Source of the DNA: Ruminococcus sp. AM36-2AA
GTDB taxonomy: Bacteria; Bacillota; Clostridia; Lachnospirales; Lachnospiraceae
Length of the DNA stretch: 60,288 nucleotides
NCBI RefSeq assembly: GCF_003461955.1
Contig: NZ_QTYB01000007.1
Coordinates: 154,888-215,175, forward strand
Direction: 5' to 3'
In this document: positions 9,176 to 18,277 of the stretch, piece after piece
Layout: each line of letters starts with the position of its first letter
Numbering within the stretch: position 1 is the first letter of the stretch
Notes under the pieces: generated by a model
Database searches by the model: none
Told to the model about the DNA's origin: nothing
What the model saw: the letters and a program-made list of their open reading frames with translations, nothing else
Made by a program: the position numbers and the translations under genes

Positions 9176-10528
9176 TTATATTTTCGGAAATCGGAAAATA
9201 AAACTCGTTCCGATACCTTCGATACTTTCGACGTGAATGGTTCCATTGTGGAGATTTACAATCCAGCGCACCATAGAAAGGCCGAGTCCGGTACCGCCAT
9301 TTTCTCTGGAACGGCTTTTGTCTATGCGATAGAAACGCTCCCAAATTCTGTCCAGGTGTTCCTCACTTATTCCAATACCATCATCTTTTACTTCACCGAC
9401 AATCTGGTCATTTTCGACCTTTAGGATAACATGGATATGTCCATTTATTTTTCCGTAATTGATGGCATTGGTTATTAAATTTATCATCATACGCAAAATC
9501 AATGTCTGGTCGCCGTTCATAAATAAGTCATCCTGCTTTTGCAGGGTGATCTCGATATTTTTTTCCTGTGCTTTTGTCTGCAGTTCTTCTATTACAAGTT
9601 CGCTTAATAATCCAAAATCCAGTTTTTCCATCAGATGCTGCTCATCCTGTTCGTTTCTGGCGATCATTAACATTTCGCTTGTCAGCTTTGACATTCGTTT
9701 TGCCTGCCTTAAGATGACTGCAATCTCTTCCTTATCTTCCGCAGATAAGTTTTCATTTTCCAATAAGTACTCACACTGGGAAATGATAACAGCAACGGGA
9801 GTCCGCAGTTCATGAGATACGTCTGATGTGAATTGACGTTCCTTCTCAAACGAAAATTCCAAGCGCTCGAACATTCCGTTAAATTTCTCCGACAATTCGT
9901 ATAATTCATCTTTTGCTTTTGGCGGAGACAATCGTTTGGAAAGATCTTTTCCATTGCTGATGTTTTCAACTTCATCGCAGATAAGATCCACCTGTCTCAA
10001 TGCACGCTTGATCATAAAATATCCGATGGCTCCGATCAGAATAATGAGTAATGGGAATACAATCAACAGCATTTTCTCGGATGTCTGCATGAAAAGTTCT
10101 ATAGAATGTACGGAGGTAATTCCTCGTACCCACATTTCCTCATCATCACCGTAAGTGTAAACGCTGTCATATATCATCCATTTTCGATTTGATCCGGTTA
10201 TCATTCGCGGTGTATTCGACTTGAGGATAGTTTCTTCTGGAAATTGGGTTGGAATCGTTCCATAAAGTAAGCGTCCGTTTTTGTCATAAATACAAAACAT
10301 AATACCGTCATCGTAAAATTCGGTATCGCCGTCAAGATAAAAGGAATCATCCTGAAAATTAATATTTGAAGAGAAACCAGTCACTGCGGCACTGATTTCT
10401 TCTTCTGTCGCAGAAATTCCAACCTTATCCACAAAAAGAAGGACGAGAACTAAAATAGTCCCAAGAACTACGGCAATGATTCCGGTGTACCATAGCGTAA
10501 TTTTTTTCTTGATCGTCAGCTGTTTCAT
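9176..10528 (-). CDS. Sensor histidine kinase, HAMP type
   Basis: A 450-residue membrane kinase with a first membrane helix at about 12-34, an extracytoplasmic sensing loop, a second helix at about 150-172, a HAMP linker, the phospho-acceptor box FTSDVSHELRTPVAV near residue 240, and an ATP-binding domain ending with NGGTGLGLSM. It overlaps the upstream response-regulator gene by 4 bases, so the pair is translationally coupled. A divergent lipoprotein gene with regulator-type direct repeats in its promoter is the obvious local target. The signal is unknown. Confidence 0.92.
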   Translation of the reverse strand: MKQLTIKKKITLWYTGIIAVVLGTILVLVLLFVDKVGISATEEEISAAVTGFSSNINFQDDSFYLDGDTEFYDDGIMFCIYDKNGRLLYGTIPTQFPEETILKSNTPRMITGSNRKWMIYDSVYTYGDDEEMWVRGITSVHSIELFMQTSEKMLLIVFPLLIILIGAIGYFMIKRALRQVDLICDEVENISNGKDLSKRLSPPKAKDELYELSEKFNGMFERLEFSFEKERQFTSDVSHELRTPVAVIISQCEYLLENENLSAEDKEEIAVILRQAKRMSKLTSEMLMIARNEQDEQHLMEKLDFGLLSELVIEELQTKAQEKNIEITLQKQDDLFMNGDQTLILRMMINLITNAINYGKINGHIHVILKVENDQIVGEVKDDGIGISEEHLDRIWERFYRIDKSRSRENGGTGLGLSMVRWIVNLHNGTIHVESIEGIGTSFIFRFPKI

Positions 10529-11199
10529 TCGTTTTCCTTCATTACATATCCGACACCGCGAACAGTGTGGATGAGTTTTTGTTCATATTGTGCATCGATT
10601 TTTTTTCGCAAATAGCGAATGTATACGTCGATCACATTGGAACCACCTTCAAAATCAAAGTCCCACGCATTCTGTTCAATCTGCTGTCTTGTCATTACGA
10701 TATTTTTGTTGCGCATAAGACATTCCAGAACCATAAATTCTTTTGCAGAAAGATCAATTTCATTTCCGGCTCTTGTTACCTTTCTTGTGTCACGATCCAG
10801 AATAAGATCTGCTATTTTTAGTTGATTGGATGTAAATTGTGGCTTTCTACGCATCATGACACGGATTCTTGCAAGCAGTTCTTCAAATGCAAATGGTTTG
10901 ATCAGGTAATCATCGGCACCAAGATCCAGTCCTTTGACACGATCTTCAATGCTGTCTTTTGCTGTCAGTAACAGAACCGGTGTATCATCTTCTCGTTGCC
11001 TTAATTCTCTTAAGATTTCATATCCGTCCTTTCCCGGCAACATGATATCAAGAATAATACCATCGTAGGAAGTCATATCGATATAATCCATCGCTTCCAG
11101 ACCATCCCCACAGGCATCTACACTGTAATGTTCCTTGACAAGCCTTTTTTTGACAATGTTTCTTAAATCATTCTCGTCTTCTACAATCAGTAATCTCAT
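10525..11199 (-). CDS. Response regulator, OmpR/PhoB family
   Basis: About 224 residues with a receiver domain (phospho-acceptor Asp in ILDIMLPGKDG, conserved Lys in YLIKPF) and a C-terminal winged-helix domain ending in VRGVGYVMKE. The frame is open up to 11253, but I choose the ATG at 11199 because the protein then begins MRLLIVEDE, the normal family start. No clear Shine-Dalgarno sequence precedes it. A TATAAT box lies only about 15 bases upstream, so the transcript may be nearly leaderless. It is partnered with the kinase downstream. Confidence 0.92.
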   Translation of the reverse strand: MRLLIVEDENDLRNIVKKRLVKEHYSVDACGDGLEAMDYIDMTSYDGIILDIMLPGKDGYEILRELRQREDDTPVLLLTAKDSIEDRVKGLDLGADDYLIKPFAFEELLARIRVMMRRKPQFTSNQLKIADLILDRDTRKVTRAGNEIDLSAKEFMVLECLMRNKNIVMTRQQIEQNAWDFDFEGGSNVIDVYIRYLRKKIDAQYEQKLIHTVRGVGYVMKENE

Positions 11200-11272
11200 A
11201 ATGTAATTATTATAATACCAATCATTTTCGTGTGCTAGAGTCCTTTTTTTCATTTTTTGAAATTACTATTTG

Positions 11273-11306
11273 TTTTAATCTTTTTTTAATCTTCCCCCTA
11301 TATGAT
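11273..11306 (+). promoter_or_regulatory. Direct repeats and -10 box of the lipoprotein promoter
   Basis: TTTTAATC occurs at 11273-11280 and again at 11284-11291, an 11-bp period that puts both copies on one DNA face, as OmpR/PhoB regulators require. The repeats occupy the -35 region of a TATGAT -10 box at 11301-11306. Such weak -35 promoters are usually activator-dependent, and the divergent two-component system is the likely activator. Confidence 0.6.
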
Positions 11307-11356
11307 ACATATAACAGCAAAAACAAAACAGCCAAGAGACGGAAGGAGAACACGTT

Positions 11357-11842
11357 ATGAAAAAAATATTAGTAGTTTTATTATCTCTCACATTAATATT
11401 TACTTTTACAGGATGCACTTCATTCAATAATGGAGCAGCAGAAGATATAGAAATTAAGACACAGGAAGTTGTAACATCAAATACAGATGACAATGATGAT
11501 AATATCAGTAACACAGAAAACGCAGTAGAGAATGCGAACGAAAAGGATTATGATTTCTCTTCTTATGAAAACGATATCCGTAATATAACAAAAAGTGTAA
11601 ACAATGCAAAAACATCTACAAATGCATCTGAGAATCACGAACAATTCTACGCTTTGAAAAAACAGGTAGACGCAGTTGATGGCGAACTGGATAAACTTGA
11701 TGATGAATTTGAGTATGCTTACCAGATGAAAGAGATTAGCTTCGAGATATACAAAGCGAGAGAACGCGCGATTGAAAAACTGGAAGATGAACTGGAATTA
11801 GCCGAAGAAGCGCTGGAAAACAAATACGGCATTGATGATTAA
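11357..11842 (+). CDS. Small secreted lipoprotein, acidic coiled-coil type
   Basis: A 161-residue protein with a lipoprotein signal peptide (hydrophobic core to residue 20, lipobox FTGC with Cys at about 21), then a low-complexity Asn/Asp/Thr-rich linker (about 40-70) and a charged helical C-terminal half rich in Glu, Lys and Ala that is predicted to coil. A good GGAGAA ribosome-binding site precedes the ATG. It is transcribed divergently from the two-component system, whose binding repeats lie in its promoter. It may be an envelope-stress sensor accessory or target. I do not recognise a named family. Confidence 0.8.
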   Translation: MKKILVVLLSLTLIFTFTGCTSFNNGAAEDIEIKTQEVVTSNTDDNDDNISNTENAVENANEKDYDFSSYENDIRNITKSVNNAKTSTNASENHEQFYALKKQVDAVDGELDKLDDEFEYAYQMKEISFEIYKARERAIEKLEDELELAEEALENKYGIDD

Positions 11843-11920
11843 TTCCATCTGGGCTACAAGAATGTGGCAGAACTTTCTTAATTTCTAAAAAAGCAACAAA
11901 ACAATGCAAAATCTCGAGAC

Positions 11921-11961
11921 AAAAGTGCCACACCCCTTACAGGGCTTGTGGCACTTTTTTA
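11921..11961. terminator. Bidirectional terminator between lipoprotein and thioesterase remnant
   Basis: AAAAGTGCCACA pairs with TGTGGCACTTTT around a short GC-containing loop, and a T-run follows on the plus strand and an A-run precedes it. It separates convergent genes. Confidence 0.85.
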
Positions 11962-11966
11962 ACTAA

Positions 11967-12871
11967 TCAACTGTCAAAGATGAGATTATAACGTGTATGG
12001 TGTCGGATGTTTCTTGCTGCCTGAAATGCCAGTTTCATAAAAATTCCAGAACCAACTGGCAACATCGTCCTTAACATACTCTCCGGAAAAACGAAATGGG
12101 TTCCATGCTCATAAATAACATACTCCAGCCTGCATGTGTGTGGATGTTCTTTCATACGCTGCTTCATACGTCGGATATATTTTGCAGTATCCCACAACAC
12201 ATCATCTTCAGCGCCAATTAACAATAATGTTCCATAAATTTTTTCAATCTTGATCATTTCTTCTGTAATTGCATGAACTGCTTCCGAATCATCAAACAGT
12301 TTTCTCGAATTAATCATATCACCGGTCCGTTTTGTTTCTTTCTTAATCACATGCCAGTAATCCGGATGTTTGTAGCAAACGGAAGGGGTTCTCCTTTGTA
12401 AGAAAAAAGAGATTCTCCTTCAATCGGCCATTCCTTACAGCCATCTTTTTTGCCCTGCATAAACCCCTGCCAGATAAAATCACTCGGTGTCAGACCTATC
12501 GTTAATGTAATATCCTCAAAATAAGAAGCGGCAGTCAATGCAAGTGTTCCTGTAGTAGATGCCCCGACAATTCCTATCTTCTGATTACTATTCATTTTTA
12601 ACCAATTGATTGCTTTCTCTATACGTTCCAATGGATAATTATGATGTCCATAATCCTTTTTTCCAGGTGACATCGTCATCACATTTACGCCGAGTTTATG
12701 TAGCCATTTCACGGATGTACGCGCCAGATAATCCTCTGGATCATCTCCGATCATTGCTATCATTGCACAGTCTGAGCCTGTTTTACATTTCCAATATGCT
12801 CCATAAAATCCATCTGTTTCCACATCAAAATGTCTTTTCTTCATTTGTATCATCTCCTTAATATCGGCCAC
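11967..12871 (-). pseudogene. Frameshifted acyl-CoA thioester hydrolase (BAAT C-terminal family)
   Basis: Two overlapping frames together make one alpha/beta hydrolase of the bile-acid-CoA/acyl-CoA thioesterase type. The upstream frame (12347-12871) carries the nucleophile elbow GASTTG and the GCKEWPIEGESLFSYKG stretch. The downstream frame (11967-12350) carries the Asp region IGAEDDVLWDT and the His in EHGTHFVFPES. The normal join would read KHPDYWHVIKKET; here a small indel near 12370-12385 sends the first frame to a stop at 12347. All three catalytic residues survive but in separate frames. Two independent half-proteins are possible but unlikely. Confidence 0.75.
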
Positions 12872-13664
12872 GTTTCTCCAAAACTATTATTTTATTTGAG
12901 ATATTCCGAACAGCCGGAATCTTACCTATTACACAATAAACAGGCATAAGCTCTTTCATTCCTTCAACAAGACTGACTTCCTGCCGAACAGAAAATGCCG
13001 GTATGATTCTTTGCAGCTCCTTTCTGTTCTTAACTCCCCATGTGAATTTTGCATTGCTTCCCTCTATGGATTTCTCTTTCATATGCTTTACAACAAAGGG
13101 TGACATGGTTTCGACCATTACTGTAACTTTCTGAAATGATTTATCAATAATAGAAAACATCTTCCTGATATCTTTCTCATACAAATACATTGTAAGTCCT
13201 TCGATTATTACCAGAATATTCTTACCGTGATAATCGATATCATCTATGTAGGAATCATCCATTGCAGACTTTGCAATCTGATACACCAGATCAGTTTCGG
13301 TAAGGAACTGGCTCCTTATTTTCATTGTTTCCGGAAGGTCTACATTATACCAGCGCAGATATTTTCCCTTCATCCGGTAGCATCTGGTATCCAGTCCGCA
13401 TGCAATATTTACAACAACTGTATTTTCATGCTTCTTCAAATATTGCTCAACCATCCGGTCTAATACAATTGTTCTTGCAATCACACCATAGTTCATAGCG
13501 TTATCTTTATCTGCCATAGAAAAGTCATAGTCCAGCTTTTCCACAAGTTCTACTGCAATCTCATCTTTGATCTTTGCATTTTGTTTTTTTGTTTCTTTTG
13601 CTCTTGCATACAGGGTCTGTACCATCGTTTCCGGCACACCTGTCACATTCACTTTTTCTTTCAT
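12858..13664 (-). CDS. SAM-dependent methyltransferase, leucine carboxyl methyltransferase-like
   Basis: About 268 residues. The SAM-binding region VVVNIACGLDTRCYRM followed by YNVDLPETMKIR is typical of the PPM1/LCMT-like family that also includes polyketide-associated O-methyltransferases. A second conserved patch, VIIEGLTMYL, fits the same family. The ATG at 13664 has a GGAAGG ribosome-binding site and overlaps the stop of the upstream hydrolase gene, so I reject the longer frame from 13706. It lies in an operon with a ketopantoate-reductase-like protein and hydrolases. The methyl acceptor is unknown. Confidence 0.82.
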   Translation of the reverse strand: MKEKVNVTGVPETMVQTLYARAKETKKQNAKIKDEIAVELVEKLDYDFSMADKDNAMNYGVIARTIVLDRMVEQYLKKHENTVVVNIACGLDTRCYRMKGKYLRWYNVDLPETMKIRSQFLTETDLVYQIAKSAMDDSYIDDIDYHGKNILVIIEGLTMYLYEKDIRKMFSIIDKSFQKVTVMVETMSPFVVKHMKEKSIEGSNAKFTWGVKNRKELQRIIPAFSVRQEVSLVEGMKELMPVYCVIGKIPAVRNISNKIIVLEKRGRY

Positions 13665-14443
13665 TATCTGTCGCCTTCCACTGCCTTTCTTACTTCTTCC
13701 ACCCACTCTGCACTATGACAGCAAAACAGTTCTTCATGCTGCATGTTATGTCTCCGAATATCCGGATTTTTAAAATAAGTACAATATCTCTTTTCATATT
13801 TTCTGCCCATCTTTGTTGCGTAAAACACGTGTATCGTAGTTCCCGGCACATCAATTTCATGCTGGACTTTCGTAACCAGATCAGAATAAAACTGATTATA
13901 AACACTCTGTTTCGTAATCCATGGATTTCCTCCCTGCTCAATGCCGAACATATTTAAAAATCCATCAATCATTTCTTTCTTTGATTTATCTGCTTCATTT
14001 ATTTTCTTTTGCATAAATTTAGGCAATTTACCAGTATGCACCATTTTATACATAATCGGCACAACTACAGATGACTGAATTTTTGCCATAAACTGACCAG
14101 CTTCATCCATATCACTGCTCCCAATGATGCCATGATCTATATGAATTCTTTTTCGCTGAATCAAAAGGGATACAAAACTTCCTCCAAGGGAACACCCATA
14201 CGCTGCTTTAATTCTTCCATCATACTTTTTCTTGATTTCCTGCTCAATCTTTTCGCATTCATCTTCCATTGAATAAAATTCTGTTTTCTCATTTGGATCA
14301 AATCCATCATAAGAAACTGTTACCGTGTAAAAATAAGAATGTAATCTATCCAGTATATGATCAAAGCTACTATACAGGCAACAGGTACCAGGAAATAAAA
14401 ATATCACTGGTTTACTACTGTCTCCACTTTCATAAAATTTCAT
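13664..14443 (-). CDS. Alpha/beta hydrolase
   Basis: A 259-residue protein with the oxyanion region VIFLFPGTCC and the nucleophile elbow YGCSLGGSF (Gly-Cys-Ser-Leu-Gly-Gly). A candidate catalytic His lies near the C-terminus in HNMQHEELFC. The length suits a compact lid-bearing hydrolase. It overlaps the upstream gene by 14 bases and the downstream methyltransferase by a TAATG junction, so it belongs to the same operon. No substrate can be inferred beyond an ester, thioester or lipid. Confidence 0.78.
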   Translation of the reverse strand: MKFYESGDSSKPVIFLFPGTCCLYSSFDHILDRLHSYFYTVTVSYDGFDPNEKTEFYSMEDECEKIEQEIKKKYDGRIKAAYGCSLGGSFVSLLIQRKRIHIDHGIIGSSDMDEAGQFMAKIQSSVVVPIMYKMVHTGKLPKFMQKKINEADKSKKEMIDGFLNMFGIEQGGNPWITKQSVYNQFYSDLVTKVQHEIDVPGTTIHVFYATKMGRKYEKRYCTYFKNPDIRRHNMQHEELFCCHSAEWVEEVRKAVEGDR

Positions 14444-15332
14444 ATCTGGCCTCCTTTAGTTTTTTCATATAAGCATAAAATTGCTTATGCAGCTCCCTCA
14501 TTTCATCTGGTGCCTTCCTGGCATGTTGATACATAAATTTATCTCCGAAGCTACTTTCGAATGTAACAGCAAGCATAATCGTCATAATTGGCAGTGGTAA
14601 AAAACGAAAAATATTCATTTTACAAGGTGACAGCCTACCTGCCTGTTTTCGCAAAAAGCTAAAATTTCTTTTCAATTTTTTTGCTGTTTTCTTCATAATC
14701 TTCCAGTCTTTTCCCGCTCTTTCCGGGCAATCTGCTTCGTAATATGCATCTGCAATCGGCACCACCATGGCAAGATGACATAATTGCCACATATGCATAT
14801 CCACTACTTTCTGATATGGTATATGAGCATGCCTCAATATCTTCGAAAACTGCTTTGTCTTTTCGGATTTATTTCCTGATATTTCTGCAAATGTTGTCGG
14901 TTGAATCATTCTTGGAGTGAGTGCTGCATCAAGGATACCATCATTATTTATACTTCCGCCCGCTCCTGGAAAAGCAGGCAATATTCTCCCTTTTCCAACA
15001 ATATCTTCCCATTTTTTATAACTGTCCAATGAATTTACCATTGTAACAATTATATTGCTTTTATTATTTTTTAATTCAGCAAGTGCTTCATATAGCTGAT
15101 TTTCCCTGACAGTTAGCAAAATAAAATCGTAAGCATCATTATCTGACAATTCTCCAAGAATCGTGGCTTCTGCCCGCCTTATCTTCTGGTTTTTCTTATA
15201 AAGCAGTCCATTTTTCTTTAAAAACTCAAGTCTTTTACCTCTGGCATAAATACTCGTATCATAACCAGTTTCTGCAAATAAGACCGCATACAAGGATCCA
15301 ATCACACCTGCACCATAAATCAATATTCTCAT
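14430..15332 (-). CDS. Ketopantoate reductase family (ApbA/PanE-like) protein
   Basis: A 300-residue NAD(P)-binding protein with a Rossmann motif GAGVIGSLYA at the N-terminus, then Y-A-R-G-K contacts typical of NADPH-preferring ApbA/PanE enzymes. The C-terminal helical domain contains a divergent TFESSFGDKF region where true PanE has its substrate residues. It is the first gene of a four-gene operon with hydrolase and methyltransferase genes, which argues against a housekeeping role in pantothenate synthesis. An operator-like palindrome (15380-15395) lies just upstream. Confidence 0.82.
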   Translation of the reverse strand: MRILIYGAGVIGSLYAVLFAETGYDTSIYARGKRLEFLKKNGLLYKKNQKIRRAEATILGELSDNDAYDFILLTVRENQLYEALAELKNNKSNIIVTMVNSLDSYKKWEDIVGKGRILPAFPGAGGSINNDGILDAALTPRMIQPTTFAEISGNKSEKTKQFSKILRHAHIPYQKVVDMHMWQLCHLAMVVPIADAYYEADCPERAGKDWKIMKKTAKKLKRNFSFLRKQAGRLSPCKMNIFRFLPLPIMTIMLAVTFESSFGDKFMYQHARKAPDEMRELHKQFYAYMKKLKEARYEIL

Positions 15333-15379
15333 AGAAATCCGTCCTCTTTTTCATTTTCAAAAAAACTGCCAGTGTTCAT

Positions 15380-15395
15380 GTTAGTAATATCTAAC
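15380..15395. promoter_or_regulatory. Palindromic operator upstream of the 12-15.3 kb operon
   Basis: GTTAGTAATATCTAAC has perfect 5-bp arms and matches the palindrome at 7436-7451 at 14 of 16 positions. It lies 48 bases upstream of the reductase start. The similarity suggests that one regulator controls both operons. Confidence 0.6.
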
Positions 15396-15404
15396 TCTTA
15401 TTTT

Positions 15405-15452
15405 CTAAAAAACCGTGTGAAAACAAAACTGTAATTCCACACGGTTTCTTTT
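15405..15452. terminator. Bidirectional hairpin terminator
   Basis: AAACCGTGTG (15410-15419) pairs with CACACGGTTT (15438-15447). T-runs follow on both strands. It separates mobile-element debris from the operon that starts at 15332. Confidence 0.8.
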
Positions 15453-15542
15453 CTTATGCATTCAGTATATCACTTTTACCTGGTTAATCAACCAAATTTT
15501 GTTTTCATAATATTTAAAATTTCATGTTCATACGCATTATAT

Positions 15543-15698
15543 TCACTGCACTTGCATATTGTAATTCCAGTCATCTGGCAAACTTAACATCAACGATAAT
15601 AGACCTTTCGCTTTCAATGTCAGATTCTTATTCTTGAAATGGTGATTACTCATTACCGTAAAATTCTTAGTTCTCTCTACACGAAAAATCTGTGCCAT
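15543..15698 (-). pseudogene. N-terminal remnant of a mobile-element replication/HTH protein
   Basis: A 51-residue minus-strand frame with a GGAGGATGGGAG ribosome-binding region begins MAQIFRVERTKNFTVMSN and continues LKAKGLLSLMLSLPDDWNY. This matches the start of the helix-turn-helix replication-type proteins carried by Firmicute integrative elements. Similarity stops after DDWNY, and the frame ends five residues later. The DNA-binding and C-terminal parts are gone, so this is debris from an integrative element. Confidence 0.6.
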
Positions 15699-15724
15699 AC
15701 TCCCATCCTCCTTTTCAGTTCAAA

Positions 15725-15761
15725 AGAAAAAGCGTAAGTAATATCTCTATCACTCACGCCT
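15725..15761 (-). terminator. Weak terminator downstream of tnpV remnant
   Basis: On the minus strand GGCGTGAGT pairs with ACTTACGC (one mismatch) and is followed by TTTTTCTTTT. It could end transcription from the TnpV-like gene. Confidence 0.4.
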
Positions 15762-15845
15762 TCTCTAAACATTTTATTCTTTTTTCAATAAATTTTTAAT
15801 CTGTCCAATTACCTGTTCAATCCTCAGTTACAAACTTCAACTTTG

Positions 15846-16124
15846 TTAAACATAAATCAATTCCTTGAGAATAATCTCTTCCGCAATTGTTCTGTGCTGA
15901 TTGGCAGCTCTTACCCATGCCATTTGATCTGCTTCTTTATCCGGCAGTGGTTCTTTTTCTTCCAACTGTTTCAGAATCATTTCTTCCCGTTCTCTGGCTG
16001 CCTTATCTACTTCCAGAAGGTGTTCTCCAATGGTGTCCTGCAGAAGCATCACCTGATAGATTAAATTTCGATGGTTCTTCAGATAATCTCTGCGAAGAAA
16101 ACCATACTTGCCAAGTTGCTCCAT
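15846..16124 (-). pseudogene. TnpV-family transposon protein, 5' end degraded
   Basis: The 92-residue frame contains LGKYGFLRRDYLKNHR, LLQDTIGEHLLEVDKAAREREE and DQMAWVRAANQHRTIAEEIILKELIY, which match TnpV proteins of Tn4451-type mobilizable transposons. In-frame sequence upstream (to about 16190) continues the family pattern ITYTNVNGYLI but has no start codon before a stop. The gene has therefore probably lost its beginning. If translated it would start at the ATG at 16124 with a poor ribosome-binding site. It is further evidence that this is an old mobile-element insertion site. Confidence 0.65.
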
Positions 16125-16278
16125 CTGCTCACTGGATTTATAGGTGAGATTCAGGATCAGATATCCATTTACATTCGTGTACGTTATATAAATAGGACAT
16201 TCGCAATCCGCTTTCGCTACTTACTCATGAATGCTCTCATCACATTTTCTTTAATCCACTTTCACCATGAGGATTTCA

Positions 16279-16866
16279 TTATTTACTACATTCTATAACA
16301 AGCTTCTCACATCTGTCATATCCAAGCTGTGAACTATTCAGACACAACGTATAATTACTGGCCTTTCCCCATTTCTGATCGGTGTAAAAATTATAATTCG
16401 TCATACGCCTTTTATCTGTATCTGCCATCATTTTGACAGCTTCCTTCTCTCCTACATTATACAAACCCATAATACGCTGTGTTTTTTCCGGCATATTCCC
16501 ATGGATAAATACATTCAGTACATCATCCCTATCTTTCAAAATATAATCTGCATTTCTTCCGATAATCACACAAGATTCCTTATCAGCCAGTTCTAAGATA
16601 ACCTTTCTCTGTGCCTCATACACCATGTCTTCTACTGATTTTCCTGTGATATCACGTCCGGCAAATGCATATGCAAACAAGCCTTTTTTCGGAGACAGTT
16701 CCGCACTTTCCTGAATATATTCCGGAGATAAACCAGACTTTTCTGCGATCTCATTGATAATGTTTTTATCATAATAAGCGAATCCCAATTTTTTCGCTAA
16801 TTCTTCTCCGATAAAGCGTCCGCCACTTCCAAATTCTCTACTGATCGTAATGATTCTTTTCACCAT
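16279..16866 (-). CDS. Cytidylate kinase-like family protein (AAA_26), MATE-linked
   Basis: A 195-residue P-loop protein. The N-terminus ITISREFGSGGRFIGEELA aligns with the nucleotide-binding loop of cytidylate kinase, but the Walker A lysine position is Gly (GSGG instead of GxGK). Other family patches are CVIIGRNADYIL, MTNYNFYTDQKWG and YTLCLNSSQLGYD. It begins 13 bases after the MATE stop and so shares the riboswitch-controlled transcript. Two further members in this window are also tied to transporters (30275 and 50782). A true CMP kinase role is unlikely; the substrate is unknown. Confidence 0.85.
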   Translation of the reverse strand: MVKRIITISREFGSGGRFIGEELAKKLGFAYYDKNIINEIAEKSGLSPEYIQESAELSPKKGLFAYAFAGRDITGKSVEDMVYEAQRKVILELADKESCVIIGRNADYILKDRDDVLNVFIHGNMPEKTQRIMGLYNVGEKEAVKMMADTDKRRMTNYNFYTDQKWGKASNYTLCLNSSQLGYDRCEKLVIECSK

Positions 16867-16879
16867 TTCCAGTTCCTCC

Positions 16880-18247
16880 TTAATTCAAAACATCTACTTT
16901 ATTTTTTCTGATTCTCTTTAAAAATACATATCCTACAAAACAGGAAACCATTTCAGTGATCGGAAATGCCCACCAGATCAGTGAAACTCCCATCTGAGCA
17001 TTTCTGACAAGCATAGAAAAGATTCCAGCCAGCGGCAGGATAATAATAAGCTGTCTCAAAAGCGAAATAACCAGCGATTCCACACCACCATCCAGTGCCT
17101 GATAAATGCCCTGATAAGCAACATTGATTCCTGCGAACAGGAAACTTATAGAAATCACTCTCATTGCTCCGATAAAATATTCTCTCGACTGTCCCGCATT
17201 AAACAGCGTTGCAAATGCCCCAGGGAAAATCTCTGTGATTGCAATTCCCAGAATCATTAACACAATTGTATAGATCAGACCATATTTGATCCCATCCTGA
17301 ATTCTCTTCTTGCTTCTCATTCCATAAGCAAATGCAATGATTGGGGTGATTGCATCTCGCAGACCAAAAGCAAGAAACAAAACAAACTGCTGTACCTTAT
17401 AGAACAGACCATAGGCCGTCTGTGCTGACGGATCGAACTTCAGGATCAGGTTCATTACATAAACCATAATGGACATCAGCGCCTGAGCAATGATTGCCGG
17501 AAGTCCGATTGCATAGATTTCCTTGATAATTTCGCCATCTGGCTTCATGTATTTCGCCCCATGCTCGAATTCCTTATTTAATTTGATATGAAAAATGAAC
17601 AGTAATACTGCTGACGCTACCTGTCCAATTACAGTTGCGTAGGCTGCGCCTTTCACTCCCATTTCCGGACAAGGTCCAATACCGTAGATCATGATCGGAT
17701 CAAGGATGATATTTACAACCGCTCCAACCACCTGACCAATCGTGGAATAAAGAGAACGGCCTGTTGCCTGAAGTAACTTTTCAAATAGAGAAAAGAAAAT
17801 AATACCAAAAGAAATCACGCAGCATATCCTCAGATAGCTGACCCCCATCTCAAGTACTTCTGTATCTACTGTCTGCGATGAAATATATGCTTTCACCCCA
17901 AAGATACCAAACAATAAACAGACCACATAAATGATCACTCCCAGAAACAGACTGTTTCCTGCTACCTTTGCAGCTTTTTTACTGTCCCCCTGTCCAAGTG
18001 TCCTTGCAAGAAGTGCATTGGTTCCTACACCTGTTCCAATCCCCACTGCCACCATAAGCATCTGCACCGGAAATACCAGTGTCAAAGCATTTAGTGCTAC
18101 CTCACTGTCTGCTTTCATATTTCCCACAAATGCACTGTCTACAATGTTATAGACTGCCTGCAGTGCCATAGATAGGATCATCGGGATTCCCATTTGGACC
18201 ATCAGCTTATTTACCGGCATCTCCTTCATCTTGTTGCTTTCCGCCAT
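16880..18247 (-). CDS. MATE family efflux transporter (MepA-like)
   Basis: A 455-residue, twelve-helix multidrug/toxin exporter. The two homologous halves are visible, with the first helix region [24 protein letters not shown] and the second-half counterpart around [21 protein letters not shown]. The ATG at 18247 has an AAAGGAG ribosome-binding site. The leader carries two conserved hairpins that look like a guanidine-IV riboswitch ending in a terminator, so guanidinium or a related cation is a plausible substrate. A cytidylate-kinase-like gene follows in the same transcript. Confidence 0.92.
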   Translation of the reverse strand: MAESNKMKEMPVNKLMVQMGIPMILSMALQAVYNIVDSAFVGNMKADSEVALNALTLVFPVQMLMVAVGIGTGVGTNALLARTLGQGDSKKAAKVAGNSLFLGVIIYVVCLLFGIFGVKAYISSQTVDTEVLEMGVSYLRICCVISFGIIFFSLFEKLLQATGRSLYSTIGQVVGAVVNIILDPIMIYGIGPCPEMGVKGAAYATVIGQVASAVLLFIFHIKLNKEFEHGAKYMKPDGEIIKEIYAIGLPAIIAQALMSIMVYVMNLILKFDPSAQTAYGLFYKVQQFVLFLAFGLRDAITPIIAFAYGMRSKKRIQDGIKYGLIYTIVLMILGIAITEIFPGAFATLFNAGQSREYFIGAMRVISISFLFAGINVAYQGIYQALDGGVESLVISLLRQLIIILPLAGIFSMLVRNAQMGVSLIWWAFPITEMVSCFVGYVFLKRIRKNKVDVLN

Positions 18248-18277
18248 TTTGTTTTAACTCCTTTCTTTTTAGCACAA

